From RGIG2206 sp045577615 (GTDB lineage: Bacteria > Bacillota > Clostridia > Oscillospirales > Acutalibacteraceae): a DNA stretch of 17,063 bases. Of this stretch, positions 6,078 to 13,096 are shown piece by piece (the stretch's first letter is position 1; each line of letters starts with the position of its first letter). Location: contig JAZNIT010000013.1 in NCBI GenBank assembly GCA_045577615.1, forward strand, positions 1 to 17,063, read 5' to 3'. The notes under the pieces are model-generated. The model worked only from the letters and a program-made list of their open reading frames with translations. It ran no database searches and was not told where the DNA came from. The translations under genes were made by a program, and so were the position numbers.

Positions 6078-7123
6078 GCCTTTTTGGGCTCAGTTTTTTC
6101 ATACATAATTAAATCTCGCGCTATGGCTGCAACGAAGGGTGCGAAAATCAATCCCCAAAAGCCTGCAAAGCAATAACCAACGTACATTGAAAACAGCACA
6201 GTTAAAGGATCTAACTTGATTTGATTTGCAACGATTTTTGGGGTTAATATATTGCGTATTATTGTGACAATTGCGTAAAGTATCAACAAGCCAACAGCAA
6301 TGGGAATGTTTTTGGTGATAATCATTATAATTGCCCAAGGGACTAATACAATGCCAACACCTAAAATCGGTAAAAGGTCCAACAAGGCTAAGATGAATGC
6401 AATGGCGGCTGCATGCTCGATTTTTAAAAGCATAAAAGCCAAATACAATTGTACAAAGGTTATGACCGAAATAATTGTATAGCTTTTTATAATTCCTACT
6501 GCTTTTGTTGAAATTGTCGATTTAAGTTTTAATAAATAATCATATACTGAACACGAACAATTATCTTTTATAAACACAGTCAGTTTGTTGTAATCTCTGG
6601 TTATAAGATAAGATGCAACCACGGTAATAAAAACGGTTACGAATTTATCTGGCAGACCTTTGGCCAAACCGCTTAAGGTTTTGGTAATCCATGAGGTGAT
6701 CCCTTCGATAATCTGACCGGGCATTTCTTTGATCGAATTTTGAATTGAATTCGGCAGAGCATCACCTAACAAGGAAAAGGAATTGCTGATTTTATCGGTG
6801 AGCTTGTTTAATGTCGGCAGCAATTTTGGCAGTGATATAAGCGCATCACTCAACCAATCATAGATGCTGTAAAAAATTAGTGAAATAATTGATATAATTG
6901 AAAGCAGAACAATGCTTACTATCAAAAAAGACACAAATTCTCGCTTCATTTTAGTTTTTGTACAAAGGTATTCGATCGGTTTTTTTAGAAACGTTGCAAC
7001 AACTGCTGCCAAAGCGAATGGCAACACTACCGGAAAAGCAAACTTTAAGCCTAAAAAAGCAAGAAAAAACAGGGTAATATAGTACCAAATTTTGATTAGT
7101 TTGTTAAGTTTTGTTGAACTCAA
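6068..7123 (-). CDS. AI-2E family / YtvI-like integral membrane protein
   Basis: A 351-residue polytopic membrane protein of the AI-2E transporter family. It has two hydrophobic helices near residues 10-40, another near 60-87, an amphipathic region at about 90-160, and a membrane-rich C-terminal half. That half has the conserved LLPILGVGIVLVPW segment and a motif near IIRNILTPKIV, then LDPLTVLFSMYVG and FWGLIFAP. Those C-terminal motifs resemble B. subtilis YtvI, a sporulation-associated member. Actual autoinducer-2 transport has been shown for few family members and is not implied. The start is TTG at 7123, supported by GGAGTGAT on the minus strand about 6-10 bases upstream; no in-frame ATG lies near. 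The gene converges on the CDF gene and overlaps it by 10 bases (6068-6077). I could not find a convincing promoter in the 7124-7186 region. Confidence 0.87.
   Translation of the reverse strand: MSSTKLNKLIKIWYYITLFFLAFLGLKFAFPVVLPFALAAVVATFLKKPIEYLCTKTKMKREFVSFLIVSIVLLSIISIISLIFYSIYDWLSDALISLPKLLPTLNKLTDKISNSFSLLGDALPNSIQNSIKEMPGQIIEGITSWITKTLSGLAKGLPDKFVTVFITVVASYLITRDYNKLTVFIKDNCSCSVYDYLLKLKSTISTKAVGIIKSYTIISVITFVQLYLAFMLLKIEHAAAIAFILALLDLLPILGVGIVLVPWAIIMIITKNIPIAVGLLILYAIVTIIRNILTPKIVANQIKLDPLTVLFSMYVGYCFAGFWGLIFAPFVAAIARDLIMYEKTEPKKAQL
6072..6099 (+). terminator. Rho-independent terminator ending the ddl-CDF transcript
   Basis: AACTGAGCC (6072-6080) pairs perfectly with GGCTCAGTT (6087-6095) around a six-base T-rich loop, followed by a T run to 6099. 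The left arm contains the CDF stop codon. On the opposite strand the whole hairpin is coding sequence for the last residues of the convergent membrane-protein gene, and on that strand no T-run follows, so it should terminate rightward transcription only. Confidence 0.9.
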
Positions 7124-7186
7124 GGTATAATCACTCCGACGATATGTTAATAACTACAAATATATATTATTATTTGACATTTTTTC

Positions 7187-7215
7187 TTGAAATAGAACTT
7201 GTGTTGTGATATAAT
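7187..7215 (+). promoter_or_regulatory. Strong SigA promoter of hom-lysC
   Basis: TTGAAA (7187-7192) and TATAAT (7210-7215) are separated by 17 bases, with TGA directly before the -10 box (extended -10). The predicted start near 7222 leaves a leader of about 35 bases, too short for a lysine riboswitch or T-box. A second consensus-like TTGACA at 7174-7179 is 30 bases from this -10 and is not its partner. Confidence 0.82.
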
Positions 7216-7256
7216 TGATAAATATAGAAAATATCGCCCGTGAAAGGATGATCGTA

Positions 7257-8477
7257 GTGATTGATATTGCTGTAATGGGTCACGGTGTTGTGGGTTCAGG
7301 TGTTGTTGAGGTGTTGCTTAATAACGCCGAAAGTATTGCAAAGCGTGCGGCCAATACAATCAATGTTAAATATATTCTTGATTTGCGTGATTTTCCCGAC
7401 AGTCCGCTTGCCGATCGATTTACAAAAGACTTCAATGATATTTTGAAGGATGAATCGGTTAAGGTTGTTGTTGAGTGTATGGGTGGTTTGAATCCTGCAT
7501 ACAACTTCGTTAAAAGCTGTCTTCTTGCAGGCAAGAGCGTAGTAACATCAAATAAAGAACTGATTTCTGTTAAAGGTCAAGAGCTTCTTACTATTGCAAA
7601 GCAAAACAACCTTAACTTGTTGTTTGAAGCAAGTGTAGGCGGCGGTATTCCTATCATCCGACCAATCTGTCAGTGTTTGACAGCAAATGAGATAAACCAA
7701 ATCTCAGGCATTCTTAATGGTACTACCAACTTTATCCTCACCAAAATGGTTGATGAAAATATGAGCTTTGACGATGCTCTCAAAATGGCTCAGGATCTTG
7801 GCTATGCCGAGCGTGATCCCTCTGCCGACGTTGACGGTATCGACACTTGCCGCAAGATTGCTATTCTTGCTTCATTGTCATTTGGCAAAAACGTTGACCC
7901 TGACCTCGTTAAAACAGAGGGTATCAGAAATGTCACGTTAGAGGATGTTAAGTATGCCGAAAAATGGGGCGGAGTAATCAAGCTTATCGGTACTGTTACA
8001 AAGCTTGATAACGGCAATGTTGTTCCTGCTGTTTACCCCGCTTTCGTTTCTAACGAAAGTCAGCTTTCATCTGTAAATGATGTTTTCAACGCAATCCTTG
8101 TTAACGGTGATGCTATCGGTGACGTAATGTTCTACGGCCGTGGCGCCGGCAAGCTGCCTACTGCAAGCGCAGTTGTTGCTGATGTTGTTGACTGTGTTAA
8201 ACACATTTCCGCCAGAAAGTATGTATATTGGGATGAGGCTGAAGTTTCATATGTTGAAGATGCAGATAAATTCAGCTGCGAAATGTTTGTTCGCGCTAAG
8301 GCTACCAATTATGATGCTGCACTTAACGAAGTGAATAAGGTTTTTGAAGTTAAGCAGGTGCTGACTGATAAGGGCGTTGAGGTTGCATTTATCACCGTTG
8401 GCACAAAGGCAGAAATCCTTGATAAGCTTAGCAAGCTCGATTTGGATCCGATTTCTGTAATTCATATTTTAAAATAA
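7257..8477 (+). CDS. hom: Homoserine dehydrogenase (with C-terminal ACT domain)
   Basis: Reduces aspartate-4-semialdehyde to homoserine with NAD(P)H, the branch toward methionine and threonine. The nucleotide-binding loop GHGVVGSG lies at residues 8-15. VTSNKELI, FEASVGGGIPIIRP and GILNGTTNFILTKM follow, as does ADVDGIDTCRKIAILA, which holds the catalytic lysine near residue 200. Residues about 330-406 look like an ACT regulatory domain, probably for threonine feedback. The reading frame is open back to a TTG at 7215, but that lies inside the -10 box. ATG at 7248 overlaps the ribosome site AAAGGA (7243-7248). GTG at 7257 has 8-base spacing from that site and gives the expected N-terminus MIDIAVMGHG, 406 residues. 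lysC follows after 20 bases, giving a classic two-gene aspartate-pathway operon. Confidence 0.95.
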   Translation: MIDIAVMGHGVVGSGVVEVLLNNAESIAKRAANTINVKYILDLRDFPDSPLADRFTKDFNDILKDESVKVVVECMGGLNPAYNFVKSCLLAGKSVVTSNKELISVKGQELLTIAKQNNLNLLFEASVGGGIPIIRPICQCLTANEINQISGILNGTTNFILTKMVDENMSFDDALKMAQDLGYAERDPSADVDGIDTCRKIAILASLSFGKNVDPDLVKTEGIRNVTLEDVKYAEKWGGVIKLIGTVTKLDNGNVVPAVYPAFVSNESQLSSVNDVFNAILVNGDAIGDVMFYGRGAGKLPTASAVVADVVDCVKHISARKYVYWDEAEVSYVEDADKFSCEMFVRAKATNYDAALNEVNKVFEVKQVLTDKGVEVAFITVGTKAEILDKLSKLDLDPISVIHILK

Positions 8478-8497
8478 TCTTGAATGGAGAGTTAAGT

Positions 8498-9691
8498 ATG
8501 TCCTTGATTGTACAAAAGTTCGGCGGCAGTTCGGTTGCCAATGCTGAGCGCGTAATGAATGTTGCTCGCATCGTTACCGATACCTATAAGGCCGGCAACG
8601 ATGTTGTCGTAGTAGTTTCAGCTCAGGGCGACACTACCGATGACCTTATCGAAAAAGCGCAGGAAATAAATCCTAAAGCCTCTAAAAGAGAGATGGATAT
8701 GCTCCTTTCAGCAGGTGAGCAGATTTCTATTTCGCTTCTTGCTATGGCTATTGAAAAGCTTGGTTTCCCTGTTGTGTCACTTCTTGGTTGGCAGGCAGGT
8801 GTTCAAACTGATTCACATTACAGCATAGCAAAAATTAAGACTGTTGCTTCTGAGAGACTTGCTGCAGAAATTGCTAAAAAGAATATTGTTGTTGTAGCAG
8901 GTTTCCAGGGTATCAACAAGTATGAGGATATCACAACCTTGGGCCGTGGCGGCTCTGATACAAGCGCAGTTGCTCTTGCTTGTTCTCTTAAGGCTGACAG
9001 ATGCCAGATTTATACCGATGTTGACGGCGTTTATACTGCCGATCCCCGTAAGGTTGAGAACACTCAAAAGCTTAACGAAATTACCTATGATGAAATGTTG
9101 GAGCTCGCTACCTTAGGTGCGCAAGTGCTTCATAACCGTTCTGTTGAAATGGCTAAAAAATACGGGATTGAGATTGAGGTTCTTTCAAGCCTTGAGAGCA
9201 AGCCCGGCACTGTTGTAAAGGAGAGTACTAAAATGGAAAAAATGCTTATTCGCGGTGTTGCAAAGGATGATAATGTAGCTCGTATATCTATGGTTGGTGT
9301 TCAGGATACTCCCGGTATCGCTTTCAAAATCTTTGAGCGTCTTGCTGCAAAGAAGGTAAATGTTGATATTATTCTTCAATCTGTAGGTCGCGATGGTACC
9401 AAAGACATTGCTTTCACTGTTCCTAAGGATCAGGCAGAAACCGCAGTTGAGGCTGTTACCGATGCAGTTGATGCAAAGGTTACCTGCGATACTAATGTAT
9501 CAAAGGTATCTATCGTTGGTGCAGGTATGGAGTCACATCCCGGCGTTGCTGCAAAGATGTTCGAGGCATTGTATGAGGTTGGTATTAATATCCAAATGAT
9601 TTCCACCAGCGAAATTAAGATTTCAGTTTTGATTGATGCAGACGAAGGTGCACGCGCAGTTGCTGCCGTTCACAAGGCATTTATCGGCTAA
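8498..9691 (+). CDS. lysC: Aspartate kinase (Firmicute alpha/beta type)
   Basis: Phosphorylates aspartate, the first step toward lysine, threonine, methionine and diaminopimelate for the cell wall. The kinase domain has VQKFGGSSVANAERV, VVSAQGDTTD, LGRGGSDTSAVALA and TDVDGVYTADPRKV. Two ACT domains follow at residues about 260-335 and 340-397. The length is 397 residues, normal for monofunctional aspartokinases of this type. ATG at 8498 has GGAGA (8486-8490) at 7-base spacing; an in-frame TTG at 8480 has no such site. Codon 246 is an ATG preceded by AAAGGAG (9217-9223), so a separate regulatory beta subunit is probably also translated (see that entry). The ACT domains suggest amino-acid feedback inhibition; no riboswitch fits in the 20-base gap after hom. 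Confidence 0.95.
   Translation: MSLIVQKFGGSSVANAERVMNVARIVTDTYKAGNDVVVVVSAQGDTTDDLIEKAQEINPKASKREMDMLLSAGEQISISLLAMAIEKLGFPVVSLLGWQAGVQTDSHYSIAKIKTVASERLAAEIAKKNIVVVAGFQGINKYEDITTLGRGGSDTSAVALACSLKADRCQIYTDVDGVYTADPRKVENTQKLNEITYDEMLELATLGAQVLHNRSVEMAKKYGIEIEVLSSLESKPGTVVKESTKMEKMLIRGVAKDDNVARISMVGVQDTPGIAFKIFERLAAKKVNVDIILQSVGRDGTKDIAFTVPKDQAETAVEAVTDAVDAKVTCDTNVSKVSIVGAGMESHPGVAAKMFEALYEVGINIQMISTSEIKISVLIDADEGARAVAAVHKAFIG
9233..9691 (+). CDS. lysC: Predicted aspartokinase beta subunit from an internal start in lysC
   Basis: An in-frame ATG at lysC codon 246 is preceded by AAAGGAG (9217-9223) with 9-base spacing, as good a ribosome site as any in the window. Translation from it would yield a 152-residue protein made only of the two ACT domains, beginning MEKMLIRGV. 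B. subtilis aspartokinase II, as I recall, makes an alpha subunit of 408 residues and a beta subunit of 163 from an internal start, which is also codon 246. The match in position and domain boundary supports the same arrangement here. It remains a prediction; the site could be coincidental coding sequence. Confidence 0.6.
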   Translation: MEKMLIRGVAKDDNVARISMVGVQDTPGIAFKIFERLAAKKVNVDIILQSVGRDGTKDIAFTVPKDQAETAVEAVTDAVDAKVTCDTNVSKVSIVGAGMESHPGVAAKMFEALYEVGINIQMISTSEIKISVLIDADEGARAVAAVHKAFIG

Positions 9692-9700
9692 CAAGACTTA

Positions 9701-9738
9701 AAATGCCGCAGTTTATCAGCTGCGGCATTTACTTTCAT
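9701..9738 (+). terminator. Hairpin terminator (weak tail) after lysC
   Basis: AAATGCCGCAG (9701-9711) pairs with CTGCGGCATTT (9720-9730), a perfect 11-bp stem with an 8-base loop, beginning 10 bases after the lysC stop. The following tract TTTACTTTC is only moderately T-rich, so some read-through into the next gene is possible. No clear promoter lies between this hairpin and the ATG at 9758. Confidence 0.7.
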
Positions 9739-9757
9739 AAAAAAGGGGGGCGAATAC

Positions 9758-10963
9758 ATGTATGATGTTTTAATTATCGGTGGTGGTGCTTCGGGCTTAA
9801 CTGCTGCTATTTCTGCTTGCAGAAGCAACCCTACCGCTTCTGTTGTTGTGATTGAGAGAAACAACCGTGTCGGCAAAAAGTTGCTTACAACCGGCAACGG
9901 CAGATGTAATATATCTAATGCAAATATTGATTGCTCCCGCTTTCACAGCAATAACATAGATGTTGTTAATTCTGTTCTTCATAATTCAGGTGGTATGGTT
10001 GAAGAGTTTTTTGCCTCTCTCGGTGTACCCTTTATTGCCGAAGGGGACAAGCTTTATCCATATAGCTTGCAGTCGGCTGCTGTTCTTGACGTATTACGAT
10101 ATGAATGCGAGCGACTTAATGTTGGATTTGTATGCGAATGCAAGGTCAACGAAATCAAGAAGGGATTTATAGTAGTTACCGATAAGGGTGAGTTTAAGGC
10201 GAAGAAGGTTATTGTTGCTTGTGGCGGTAATGCTATGCAGAGCTCAGGATCTGACGGCAACGGCGTTAAATTACTTGTTAAGCTTGGTATAAAGCATTCA
10301 AAAACAGCTCCTGCAATCGTGCCTGTAAAAACAGAACTTGCCCCAATAAAAGCACTTAAGGGTGTTAAGGTTGATGGTATGCTTACTCTTACCGATGGCA
10401 AGCAAAGCTTTTTTAATCGCGACGAGGTGCTGTTTACTGAATACGGTATTTCAGGCCCTGCTGTTATGCAGATTTCCAGGTTTATTAACTTTACCGACAA
10501 GCAGGTAAGCGCTTGTGTTGACTTTTTGCCCGATATGAGTCTTGATAAGCTTGTCGACTACTTGTTGCAAAGAAAGAACATCGTTTACAACAATGTTGCA
10601 GAAAATCTTACCCTCGGGTTGCTGCACAAACGAGTTGGACAGGCAATCATCAAATATTGTAGACTTAATGTAAATGACGAGGCTTCAAACTATACTGTTG
10701 ACGATATTAATAACATAGCCGACGCAATTAAGAACTTTACAGTCAAGGTTATTTCTACCTGCGGATATGAAAGTGCACAAACAACTGCAGGCGGTGTGTA
10801 TCTCGATCAAATTGATCCCTTAACCTTTGAGTTTAAATCCGTCAAGGGCTTGTATGGCTGCGGTGAGGTGCTGGATTGTGACGGCGATTGCGGCGGCTTC
10901 AATCTCCATTGGGCTTGGATTAGCGGCTTGACAGCAGGTAAGTCTGCCGCTGCAGAGGTGTAA
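9758..10963 (+). CDS. HI0933/BaiN-family FAD-dependent oxidoreductase
   Basis: A 401-residue flavoprotein of the HI0933-like family (COG2081), often annotated as NAD(P)/FAD-dependent oxidoreductase or aminoacetone oxidase family enzyme. The N-terminal dinucleotide loop is DVLIIGGGASGLTAAIS. VVIERNNRVGKKLLTTGNGRCNISN, the family's most characteristic motif, follows. Later come VACGGNAMQSSGSDGNG and a C-terminal FAD-contact segment, LYGCGEVLDCDGDCGGFNLHWAW. BaiN, a family member from a gut Clostridium, has been linked to bile-acid double-bond reduction, but most members have no known substrate and I make no bile-acid claim here. The ATG has a purine-rich ribosome site AAGGGGGG (9743-9750) at 7-base spacing. 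The next flavoprotein gene starts 2 bases after the stop codon, so the two are co-transcribed. Confidence 0.9.
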   Translation: MYDVLIIGGGASGLTAAISACRSNPTASVVVIERNNRVGKKLLTTGNGRCNISNANIDCSRFHSNNIDVVNSVLHNSGGMVEEFFASLGVPFIAEGDKLYPYSLQSAAVLDVLRYECERLNVGFVCECKVNEIKKGFIVVTDKGEFKAKKVIVACGGNAMQSSGSDGNGVKLLVKLGIKHSKTAPAIVPVKTELAPIKALKGVKVDGMLTLTDGKQSFFNRDEVLFTEYGISGPAVMQISRFINFTDKQVSACVDFLPDMSLDKLVDYLLQRKNIVYNNVAENLTLGLLHKRVGQAIIKYCRLNVNDEASNYTVDDINNIADAIKNFTVKVISTCGYESAQTTAGGVYLDQIDPLTFEFKSVKGLYGCGEVLDCDGDCGGFNLHWAWISGLTAGKSAAAEV

Positions 10964-10965
10964 AT

Positions 10966-12543
10966 ATGATAGTTTTACGCAATTTGAAGGTTGCCTTGGA
11001 CGATTATAAAAATCTAAAAAAATGCTGTGCAATCAAGCTTAAAACCGACGAGGACAATATTGTAAGCCTTAAGGTTATTCGACGCAGTATAGATGCAAGA
11101 AAAAGACAAGATATCCATTTTGTTTATTCTTTTTTGCTTGAATTAAAGCGTAACGAGCAATCAATTTGCCGTAACTGTAAATCAGCAGAACCTTATGTTG
11201 AAGAAACGGAAGAGGAGTTCATCCCTGCAAGAGAAAAGTCGTTTTCTCCTGTTATCGTCGGCAGTGGTCCTGCAGGTCTGTTTTGCGCGTTGGAGTTTAT
11301 AAAATACGGATACACCCCAGTTATTGTTGAAAGAGGATGTGCTGTAGAAGACCGTATAAAAGATGTTGAAAGATTTATTTCAACCGACAAGCTTAACAGT
11401 GAATCAAACATTCAGTTTGGTGAAGGCGGTGCAGGCACTTTTTCTGATGGAAAACTGAATACAGGCATATCAAGCGCATTTAGAAAAAACGCACTTCAAA
11501 CCTTTGTTGATTTTGGCGCACCTGAAGATATACTGTATGATTCACATCCCCATATCGGTACGGATGTGCTGCGAAGCGTTGTCATAAACATTCGCAAATA
11601 TATTGAAAATAATGGCGGTAAGTATATGTTTAACACTAAGCTTACCGACCTTGTTATAAAGGATTCAAGGGTAGTTGGTGGTATTATAAGCCAAAACGGA
11701 AAACGGTCAACCTTGCCCTGTGATTGCATTATCCTTGCCATTGGTCATAGCGCAAGAGATACCTTTGAAATGCTTAAAAATCGCAATATTGCTATGATGC
11801 AAAAGAACTTTGCCGTCGGTGTGCGTATTGAACACCTGCGCAAGACTATTGACAAGGGACGATACGGTGATTTTTATAATCATCCTGCCCTTGAAGCTGC
11901 AAGCTATAATCTTTCCACTAAGGTTAATGGAGAGGGCTTGTTTACCTTTTGTATGTGCCCCGGTGGTGAGGTGGTTTCTGCAACGAGTGTTGAAAATCGT
12001 GTTGTTACGAACGGTATGAGTTATCGCGCTCGCGATGGTATAAACTCTAACAGTGCCCTGTTGGTCGGTGTGTCAACCGAAGATTTTGGCAGCAATGATG
12101 TTTTGGCGGGTATGTACTATCAAGATAGAATTGAAAAGGCAGCTTATGAATATTCCGGCAGTTACAAAGCTCCTTGTCAGCGCCTTGATGATTTTATGAA
12201 CGACGTTGCAAGCAAAGGCTTTAAAAGCGTTATGCCAACCTATCAAAACGGTGTTGTTGCAGGCGAAATCTCCTCGTGCTTGCCTGATAAAATTACCGAT
12301 GTTATTCGTGCCGGTATTCCATTTATGGCAAGGCAGATGCCCGGATTTGATTGCGGTGATGCCTTACTAACCGCACCTGAAACACGAAGCTCTTCACCTG
12401 TCAGAATTATAAGGGATGATAGCTGTGAATCAAGCATAAAAGGCCTTTATCCTTGTGGTGAGGGAGCTGGTTATGCGGGAGGTATAACCTCATCGGCAGT
12501 GGATGGAATCAAAGTAGCCCGTGCTGTAATGCTAAAAAAATAA
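10966..12543 (+). CDS. FAD-dependent dehydrogenase, COG2509 type
   Basis: A 525-residue flavoprotein of unknown substrate. Residues 1-95 form an N-terminal domain with the family-typical SIDARKRQDIHFVYSF segment. From about residue 96 comes the FAD loop PVIVGSGPAGLFCALEF, then VERG, and FGEGGAGTFSDGKLNTG, characteristic of this COG. Further conserved blocks are VGVRIEHLRKTID, GVVAGEISSCLPDKI and the C-terminal FAD contact LYPCGEGAGYAGGITSSAVDGIKVA. Four cysteines occur near residues 22, 67, 70 and, further on, 113; the CRNC pair (67-70) could be metal- or redox-related but is not a recognised site. It starts 2 bases after the preceding flavoprotein, with AGAGGTG (10953-10959) as ribosome site inside that gene's end. 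The last codons supply the A-run that serves as the T-tail of the opposite-strand terminator. Confidence 0.9.
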   Translation: MIVLRNLKVALDDYKNLKKCCAIKLKTDEDNIVSLKVIRRSIDARKRQDIHFVYSFLLELKRNEQSICRNCKSAEPYVEETEEEFIPAREKSFSPVIVGSGPAGLFCALEFIKYGYTPVIVERGCAVEDRIKDVERFISTDKLNSESNIQFGEGGAGTFSDGKLNTGISSAFRKNALQTFVDFGAPEDILYDSHPHIGTDVLRSVVINIRKYIENNGGKYMFNTKLTDLVIKDSRVVGGIISQNGKRSTLPCDCIILAIGHSARDTFEMLKNRNIAMMQKNFAVGVRIEHLRKTIDKGRYGDFYNHPALEAASYNLSTKVNGEGLFTFCMCPGGEVVSATSVENRVVTNGMSYRARDGINSNSALLVGVSTEDFGSNDVLAGMYYQDRIEKAAYEYSGSYKAPCQRLDDFMNDVASKGFKSVMPTYQNGVVAGEISSCLPDKITDVIRAGIPFMARQMPGFDCGDALLTAPETRSSSPVRIIRDDSCESSIKGLYPCGEGAGYAGGITSSAVDGIKVARAVMLKK

Positions 12544-12565
12544 ACGGACAATTATTGTCCGTTTA
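12531..12565 (-). terminator. Shared hairpin terminator between convergent genes
   Basis: TAAACGGACAA (12541-12551) pairs with TTGTCCGTTTA (12555-12565) around a 3-base loop. On the minus strand a TTTTTTT tract follows, making a strong terminator for the helix-hairpin-helix gene. In the plus direction the tail is short (GTTTA is within the stem), so the same stem should be a weaker stop for the flavoprotein transcript. Both stop codons lie in or next to the stem. Confidence 0.82.
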
Positions 12566-13018
12566 AACAGTTATTGAATCTTTAATTCTAAGCAGCTTTG
12601 ATTTGGTAAAGCCTTCAATATTTAACAGTTCATATATGTTGTTGAAGTTGCCATTTTCATAGCGGTAAAGCAGAATTCTGTCAGACATTTTGGCACTAAT
12701 GCCATTGATCTCTATAAGTTCGTTTTTAGTTGCTGTGTTGATGTTTACCTTGTCTGATTCGCTAGGTTTTTCATCTTCATACATAGAATTATATATGAAA
12801 TCATTGTCTGTTCTTATGTTTATGGCAAACTGTGGGTGTGTTGCCATAAAACAGGTTGTAAGGTAACAAAACAGCATAGAAAACATCGCAACTTCAACAA
12901 AGTGTCCACCCCATATACGGTCATTTTTGCGGCCTTTGTTTTCATTGTCAACCTTATCTGAGATAAAATATTTTTTCAGAAAATCTAAAATGTTAAAATT
13001 TTTCCAATTGAACTTCAT
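12563..13018 (-). CDS. Membrane-anchored helix-hairpin-helix (ComEA-type) protein
   Basis: A 151-residue protein with a Lys/Asn-rich cytoplasmic N-terminus of about 37 residues and one membrane helix (around 40-60, AMFSMLFCYLTTCFMA). After an extracytoplasmic linker comes a C-terminal tandem helix-hairpin-helix domain from about residue 90. That domain starts VNINTATKNELIEINGIS and contains YRYENGNFNNIYELLNIEGF, the pattern of the ComEA C-terminal DNA-binding domain. ComEA binds incoming DNA at the cell surface during natural transformation. This protein lacks the SLBB domain usually found between anchor and HhH in Firmicute ComEA, and no comEB or comEC gene is near, so it may be a stand-alone relative. 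The ATG has GGAAG on the minus strand at 9-base spacing and its own promoter at 13041-13069. Confidence 0.85.
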   Translation of the reverse strand: MKFNWKNFNILDFLKKYFISDKVDNENKGRKNDRIWGGHFVEVAMFSMLFCYLTTCFMATHPQFAINIRTDNDFIYNSMYEDEKPSESDKVNINTATKNELIEINGISAKMSDRILLYRYENGNFNNIYELLNIEGFTKSKLLRIKDSITV

Positions 13019-13033
13019 TTATTTTCACTTCCG

Positions 13034-13042
13034 TGATATAAT
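13034..13042 (+). promoter_or_regulatory. Extended -10 promoter of the ABC transporter operon
   Basis: TGA (13034-13036) followed by a perfect TATAAT (13037-13042) forms an extended -10 element with no good -35 at the usual spacing. The start would be near 13049, leaving a leader of about 48 bases to the ATG at 13097. The -10 overlaps the opposing promoter by two bases, so only one of the two can be occupied at a time. Confidence 0.62.
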
Positions 13043-13069
13043 TATGCAACAAAACAAAACATATTTCAA
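13041..13069 (-). promoter_or_regulatory. Promoter of the helix-hairpin-helix gene
   Basis: On the minus strand TTGAAA (13069-13064) and CATAAT (13046-13041) are separated by 17 bases, a good SigA promoter. Transcription should begin near 13034, about 15 bases before the ATG at 13018. Its -10 box overlaps the -10 box of the divergent ABC-operon promoter. Confidence 0.72.
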
Positions 13070-13096
13070 TAGTTAATTAAAGAAAGGCAATATAAT

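Noticed and set aside
7174..7179. Perfect TTGACA as the -35 box for hom
   Set aside because: It is 30 bases from the TATAAT at 7210. TTGAAA at 7187-7192 has the correct 17-base spacing.
7187..7256. Possible lysine riboswitch or T-box upstream of hom-lysC
   Set aside because: The predicted leader is only about 35 bases, with no room for either structure and no T-box sequence visible; the gap between hom and lysC is 20 bases.
10054..10500. 148-residue minus-strand open frame inside the HI0933-like gene
   Set aside because: It is antisense to a clearly conserved flavoprotein, with shadow-type composition and no motifs.
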